A DNA stretch of 64,000 bases, from assembly GCA_025757685.1 (NCBI GenBank), contig CP107220.1, positions 645,501 through 709,500 of the forward strand. Direction: 5' to 3'. Origin of the DNA: Oscillospiraceae bacterium (lineage in GTDB: Bacteria; Bacillota; Clostridia; Oscillospirales; Acutalibacteraceae). The position numbers and the translations under genes were made by a program. Positions 60,265 to 64,000 of this stretch are shown piece by piece (the first letter of the stretch is position 1; every line of letters starts with the position of its first letter). The notes under the pieces are model-generated. The model was not told where the DNA came from. It was given only the letters and a program-made list of their open reading frames with translations, and did not search any database.

Positions 60265-60293
60265 TTGCATTACTGTCCCTTTTGTGGTACAAT
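60265..60293 (+). promoter_or_regulatory. Promoter of the WYL regulator gene
   Basis: TTGCAT (60265-60270) and TACAAT (60288-60293) with a 17-base spacer, 26 bases before the TTG start. Confidence 0.75.
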
Positions 60294-60318
60294 GCCCATA
60301 CAATAGGGGGGACTTTAC

Positions 60319-61317
60319 TTGCAAACATCAAAGTTAAAAACACTGCGCATCCTACAGATGCTTCAGCAGTACAGCGATGAGGAAAATCCGCTGTCTGCTA
60401 CGGATTTGATTGAACGATTACAGAACGACTATGGCATTCGGTGCGAGCGTAAATCCATTTATGCGGATATTAAAGCGCTCCAGGAGGTGGGCTTTGATGT
60501 GTGCCGCACAGACTATCCCCGCCGGGGCTTTTACATGGCCGGTCGTACTTTTGAGCTGGCAGAGGTGCGTATGTTGATGGACGCGGTGCAGTCCGCCGGG
60601 TTCATTACGCCGAAGAAGACGGAGAAGCTGGTGCAGAAGCTGGAGAGTCTGCTCTCCGCCGGCCAGGCGGAAAGCTTGGTGCGCCAGGTGTATTGCCAGA
60701 GCGAGAACAAATGTTCGAATGAAGAGATCTATTACATTATAGATAATTTGCACCAGGCCATCTGTGACGGCTGTAAGGTCAAGTTCGCCTACAAGCGCCG
60801 GGCGGTGGATCCCAAGAATAAAAAGACCTTTCGAGAGAAGATCTTTACCGTGTCGCCCTATGCGCTGATCTGGAAGGACGATCACTACTATTTGGTTTGT
60901 AATAACGAAAAATATGACAATCTGATGAACCTGCGCCTGGATCGTATGCGCCGTATTACACCGCTGAGCCAAAAGGCACGACCGGTGGAGGAGGTCAGCG
61001 CGTATAAGGGCCGGTTTGATACGGCAGACTATGCCGCCAAAATGTTCAATATGTTCTCCGGCGAGACCGCAACGGTGCGCTTGCTTTGCAAGTTGGATAC
61101 CCTGGAGGAAATGGTGGACCGCTTCGGCACGGCCATTCCCATTCACGCGGTGGACGGCGATCATTTTGAGACCACCATTTCGGCGGCGGTCAGTGAGGGC
61201 ATGGTCAGTTGGCTGATGCAGTACGGCGGTCGCGTGCAGGTGCTGGAGCCCCAGAGCCTGATCGACAGCGTGCGTGCCCGGGCGGAGACGGTGCTGTCCG
61301 CGTATGCAAAAGAATAG
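60319..61317 (+). CDS. WYL-domain transcriptional regulator
   Basis: A 332-residue regulator. The N-terminal winged helix (about 1-75: SATDLIERLQNDYGI, ERKSIYADIKALQEVG) is followed by a WYL domain with VSPYALIWKDDHYYLVC (about 173-189) and a C-terminal WCX domain (about 245-330). WYL proteins sense nucleic acid-type or small ligands. The start is TTG, with GGGGGG 7 bases upstream. Its targets are unknown; the secreted glycosidase downstream has its own promoter and is separated by a terminator. Confidence 0.9.
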   Translation: MQTSKLKTLRILQMLQQYSDEENPLSATDLIERLQNDYGIRCERKSIYADIKALQEVGFDVCRTDYPRRGFYMAGRTFELAEVRMLMDAVQSAGFITPKKTEKLVQKLESLLSAGQAESLVRQVYCQSENKCSNEEIYYIIDNLHQAICDGCKVKFAYKRRAVDPKNKKTFREKIFTVSPYALIWKDDHYYLVCNNEKYDNLMNLRLDRMRRITPLSQKARPVEEVSAYKGRFDTADYAAKMFNMFSGETATVRLLCKLDTLEEMVDRFGTAIPIHAVDGDHFETTISAAVSEGMVSWLMQYGGRVQVLEPQSLIDSVRARAETVLSAYAKE

Positions 61318-61325
61318 AATTTTGT

Positions 61326-61354
61326 GCAGCAGGGGAGTCCCTGCTGCTTTTTTT
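61326..61354 (+). terminator. Terminator after the WYL gene
   Basis: Perfect 9-bp stem GCAGCAGGG/CCCTGCTGC, loop GAGT, seven T. Confidence 0.94.
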
Positions 61355-61505
61355 GCCTGCTTATACGCTATTTGTGTATGGTATTATTGTCGATATACAC
61401 TTGCAGAAAATGGTTGATATTTGTGCATAATTAACAGACACTGCCCTAATAATTGTCGTGTTTCCATAAAAATCCAATTAGTTAACAAATATTTTACAAT
61501 TTCTA

Positions 61506-61535
61506 TTGACAAGAAATTCTCAAGCGTAGTATAAT
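61506..61535 (+). promoter_or_regulatory. Promoter of the secreted GH43 gene
   Basis: TTGACA (61506-61511) and TATAAT (61530-61535) with an 18-base spacer in an A/T-rich stretch. Between the WYL terminator and this promoter (61355-61505) I see only A/T-rich sequence with no gene. Confidence 0.82.
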
Positions 61536-61541
61536 TACTCT

Positions 61542-61669
61542 GTAAATGAGTGTGGGTAACTATACCCATACACTGCCGGCAGGATTTGGCGCCTGTGCTG
61601 TGTCGTCAGTAAACAGCGCGCGCTTTTTACCCCGCTTGGTAAAGAAAGAGATTTATGGAGGTATATTCT
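61542..61669 (+). promoter_or_regulatory. Long 5' leader of the GH43 gene
   Basis: About 128 untranslated bases. A hairpin forms between GTGTGGGTA (61551-61559) and TACCC(at)ACAC-type sequence ending near 61570. GC-rich segments follow (GCCGGC, GGCGCC, GCGCGC) and then TTTTTACCCC. GGAGGT lies 8 bases before the ATG. I do not recognise a riboswitch class; mRNA stabilisation or attenuation is possible. Confidence 0.45.
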
Positions 61670-64000
61670 ATGGGAAAAAAAGTATCCAAACGGCTGTTGT
61701 CTTTGTTCCTGTCTGTGCTGATGCTGGCCACCAGCCTGCCTTTTGCAGGTCTGTCCGCTTCTGCCGCAGATGAGAGCAGCAATTTGCCCAAGAGCACCAG
61801 CGGTGCGTACTTGTTTGCGTATTTTAGAAATGACGCTAAGTCCACCAACGGTGAGAACGTTTTTTACGCCGTATCTAAGGACGGCTATAATTACGAGGCC
61901 TTGAACGGCGGCGTGCCTGTGGCAAGTGCTTCTCAGGGCACCGGCCACTCTCGCGACCCTTATATTATGAAGGCGCAGGACGGTGCAGATTATAAGTACT
62001 ATATGGTGGCAACGGACGCCAACACCACCAGCAACTATAATAATACCGGTCTGCACACCTGGGGGTCCAACGACCTGATCACCTGGGACGAACTGGCCAA
62101 TCCCCAGTTTGCTACGGACAAGGGCGGCGGTTCCAAGACCATTACCAACATGTGCTGGGCACCGGAGGCCATTTGGGACCCGGTAGCCGGCAAGTATATG
62201 GTCTACTTCGCCACCAACGAGGCGGACTCTGCGGCCAATGAGAGCGCCAAGATCTATTATTCTTACACTGCGGATTTCCGCACTTTTAGCGAGAAGCAGG
62301 TGCTCTTTGACCCGGGCTACGGTGTGATCGACGCCGATATTACCCCGTACGGAAACGGCTATGTAATGCTGTATAAGAAAGAGGCTTCCTCCGGCACCGG
62401 TGCCAAGAAAGTTTGGTACACCTTTAAGACCGGCAAGAGCCCTTCTAATTCTGACGGCGAATATGACGCTGCCAATGCGAAGATTTTCGAGTCTGTCTCC
62501 AATACGCAGGCAGAAGGCCCGCAGGTGTTCCCCATCTCCGGCACAAGCAGCTACGGCGTGCTGGTGGACTATTTCTCCGACGGCGGCTTCGGTTTCTCCT
62601 ATACTTCTGATTTTGAGAGCTATTCTAAGATTTCTGCGGATAATTGCTCCATCAATCACCTGAACCCCAGCCACGGCTGCATTATTCCTATTTCCGATAT
62701 GGAGTATTACAACCTGTCCCAGGCTTTCGGTAAGGCGACCTCTACCCAGACTGCTGTGAAGCCCGGCGATACCGCCAACAGCCACTTGATTGCCCGGTAC
62801 TTTACCTCTAACAATGCCCGGGAGGATGTGTCCGGCAACGGCAACCATATTGGTGCGTATAACGGCTCCACCAAGCACAACGGTAATGTGAGCAGTGTTA
62901 ATATGGTGGTGCAGGACGGCCGACTGGCGGCGCGCTTTGATAACAGTAAGCAGGCCAACGCCGGTTCTGCCGCAGATAAAACCATTGATAAAGAGGTAAA
63001 GGGCGTTTCTACCGCTTGGATGAATGTGGACGGCATGTTCTCCGACACCAACATCAATCGCGGTATTACCATCTCCTTTGACTCCTATATGACGGACGCT
63101 ATCGTTGCTGATACGCATATCTTTGACTTTATCGATTCGCCCAAGTGGAACTATCTGAATAAATTTGATGTTAATAGTACCCCGAACAAATTCAATCTGT
63201 TGTCCTACCAGGCAGATAACACTTCCATCGGTATGAAGAAGGGCACGGAGGCCAAAACCAGCGGCAGCTTGGCGAAGAACCAGTGGCACTCCTATGTGTT
63301 CTCCATCTCCAAAAGCTGCTTTACCGTATTTGTAGACGGCAAGCTGGTTTCTTCTTCCACAACCGGCGAGAACTTCGGCACCGTACTGGACAGTGATTGG
63401 TTCAAGGCCGTATTCCAGAATGCCGGTGCCAATCAATCTAAGCTGACCTTTGGCGTGAACCCCTATTGGTCCACTACCATCGGCGGCACATATAACCTGC
63501 TGGATGGTTACATCAGCGACTTCTGTATTTATGACCAGGCACTGTCTTTGGGCGATGTGGAGAATGCAAAGGCCGATCAGCTGAAGGCAACGCAGACCAA
63601 CTATGACGCCAATACCACACAGGTGATCTATAAGGACCCCTGCACTGCTGCCGGCTATACCCCCGCTAAGGACAGTGTGTACGGCACCTACCTGCCTTTG
63701 GATAAGTCAGGCGTGGCCACCCAGGTGGACCCGGTAAAGGATCTGACAGACACGGCTGCCGGTTATACCTATACCATGCTCTATAATCCGGGCGATACCA
63801 TTGATAACGGCGCCGTATTCCGTATGGGCGGCGATAGTGATAACTACTTCCGCGTCAATGAGGACGGCACCATCGAGTACAAGAGCGGCGACTCGTCCTT
63901 TACGTCTGACTCTACCTTCACTTTGCCTACGGATAAATGGAGTCATGTGACCTTACAGGTGGTACCGTACATTAGTTATGACCGTATCTATGTTTATATT
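61670..64000 (+). CDS. Secreted GH43-like glycosidase with LamG-type domains (3' end outside window)
   Basis: The frame is open for 777 codons to the window end. A signal peptide (residues 1-33, ending SASAAD) is followed by a five-bladed propeller of GH43 type (about 45-345). Candidate catalytic residues are the Asp in HSRDPYIMKA, the Asp in VIDADITPYG and the acid Glu in AEGPQVFP. WAPEAIWDP and LITWDEL are also GH43 features. Residues about 365-640 and again from about 665 look like concanavalin/LamG modules (SYVFSISKSCFTVFVDGKLV; ISDFCIYDQAL). Arabinan or arabinoxylan is the likely substrate class; exact specificity is unknown. Confidence 0.85.
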   Translation, partial: MGKKVSKRLLSLFLSVLMLATSLPFAGLSASAADESSNLPKSTSGAYLFAYFRNDAKSTNGENVFYAVSKDGYNYEALNGGVPVASASQGTGHSRDPYIMKAQDGADYKYYMVATDANTTSNYNNTGLHTWGSNDLITWDELANPQFATDKGGGSKTITNMCWAPEAIWDPVAGKYMVYFATNEADSAANESAKIYYSYTADFRTFSEKQVLFDPGYGVIDADITPYGNGYVMLYKKEASSGTGAKKVWYTFKTGKSPSNSDGEYDAANAKIFESVSNTQAEGPQVFPISGTSSYGVLVDYFSDGGFGFSYTSDFESYSKISADNCSINHLNPSHGCIIPISDMEYYNLSQAFGKATSTQTAVKPGDTANSHLIARYFTSNNAREDVSGNGNHIGAYNGSTKHNGNVSSVNMVVQDGRLAARFDNSKQANAGSAADKTIDKEVKGVSTAWMNVDGMFSDTNINRGITISFDSYMTDAIVADTHIFDFIDSPKWNYLNKFDVNSTPNKFNLLSYQADNTSIGMKKGTEAKTSGSLAKNQWHSYVFSISKSCFTVFVDGKLVSSSTTGENFGTVLDSDWFKAVFQNAGANQSKLTFGVNPYWSTTIGGTYNLLDGYISDFCIYDQALSLGDVENAKADQLKATQTNYDANTTQVIYKDPCTAAGYTPAKDSVYGTYLPLDKSGVATQVDPVKDLTDTAAGYTYTMLYNPGDTIDNGAVFRMGGDSDNYFRVNEDGTIEYKSGDSSFTSDSTFTLPTDKWSHVTLQVVPYISYDRIYVYI

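Noticed and set aside
61535..63436. Long minus-strand open frame opposite the GH43 gene
   Set aside because: The plus strand has a signal peptide, GH43 motifs, ribosome site and promoter. The minus frame has none and runs through the plus promoter region.
1..64000. Mobile elements, prophage, integrase, CRISPR arrays or rRNA operons
   Set aside because: I looked for transposase or integrase motifs, terminal inverted repeats, repeat-spacer arrays and rRNA core sequences and saw none in the window.

Overview
The window is a contiguous, moderately GC-rich piece of an anaerobic, spore-forming member of the Clostridia, most like the Oscillospirales/Ruminococcaceae gut lineages. The evidence is a spoIIA sporulation operon (spoIIAA-spoIIAB-sigF), a Firmicutes-type tepA-ylzJ-ftsK order, a dgt-dnaG-rpoD macromolecular synthesis cluster, a valS T-box leader, RNase M5, a Rex regulator, and an acetate kinase, lactate dehydrogenase and formyl-THF synthetase gene set. 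Start codons include ATG, GTG and TTG, usually behind good Shine-Dalgarno sequences. Gene density is high. I see no phage, insertion sequence or CRISPR array, so this is core chromosome with a few accessory genes.

Layout. 0-7 kb: 3' end of lon, engB, lysA, a rodA-like SEDS gene on the minus strand, then fhs-tsaE-tsaB-rpiB. 7-19 kb: an Asn/Gly-rich lipoprotein, a small membrane protein, a femX-alr cell-wall operon (minus), a GH2 beta-galactosidase translationally coupled to comEC, then holA and rnmV, with tmcAL convergent. 19-30 kb: ackA, a YdbC-like gene, alaS, a HIT protein, a phosphoribosyltransferase and ldh; facing them is a minus-strand operon acnA-icd-rex-unknown gene. 30-36 kb: tepA, ylzJ-like, a divergent uppP-like gene, ftsK and a YgiQ-type radical SAM gene.

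36-38 kb is the RNA-rich part. It holds tRNA-Leu(UAG), a probable 6S RNA, a DUF1292 gene, an unrecognised structured RNA of about 500 nt with a near-consensus promoter and strong terminator (37067-37570), and the valS T-box leader. 38-49 kb: valS-folC, spoIIA, the DUF711/ACT pair (minus), a PHP phosphatase with an Lrp-type regulator, an aminotransferase and ispE, then a minus-strand metallophosphoesterase. 49-61 kb: dgt-dnaG-rpoD-DUF896, DUF2156 and GNAT proteins, a DJ-1 protein, fthC, mltG, a U32 peptidase, a short class B PBP and a WYL regulator. 61.5-64 kb: the start of a large secreted GH43/LamG glycosidase that runs off the window.

Working together: fhs, folC and fthC serve folate one-carbon metabolism. 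lysA, alr, femX, rodA, mltG, the PBP and the uppP-like gene serve the cell wall. ackA, ldh and Rex deal with fermentation and redox balance. acnA and icd would make 2-oxoglutarate. lacZ and the GH43 enzyme point to plant or host glycan use.

The most interesting unexplained item is the roughly 500-nt RNA at 37.07-37.57 kb. Next are several household enzymes whose catalytic motifs or usual domains are missing: the ComEC metallo-beta-lactamase domain, the UppP-like protein, FolC and the PBP KTG box.
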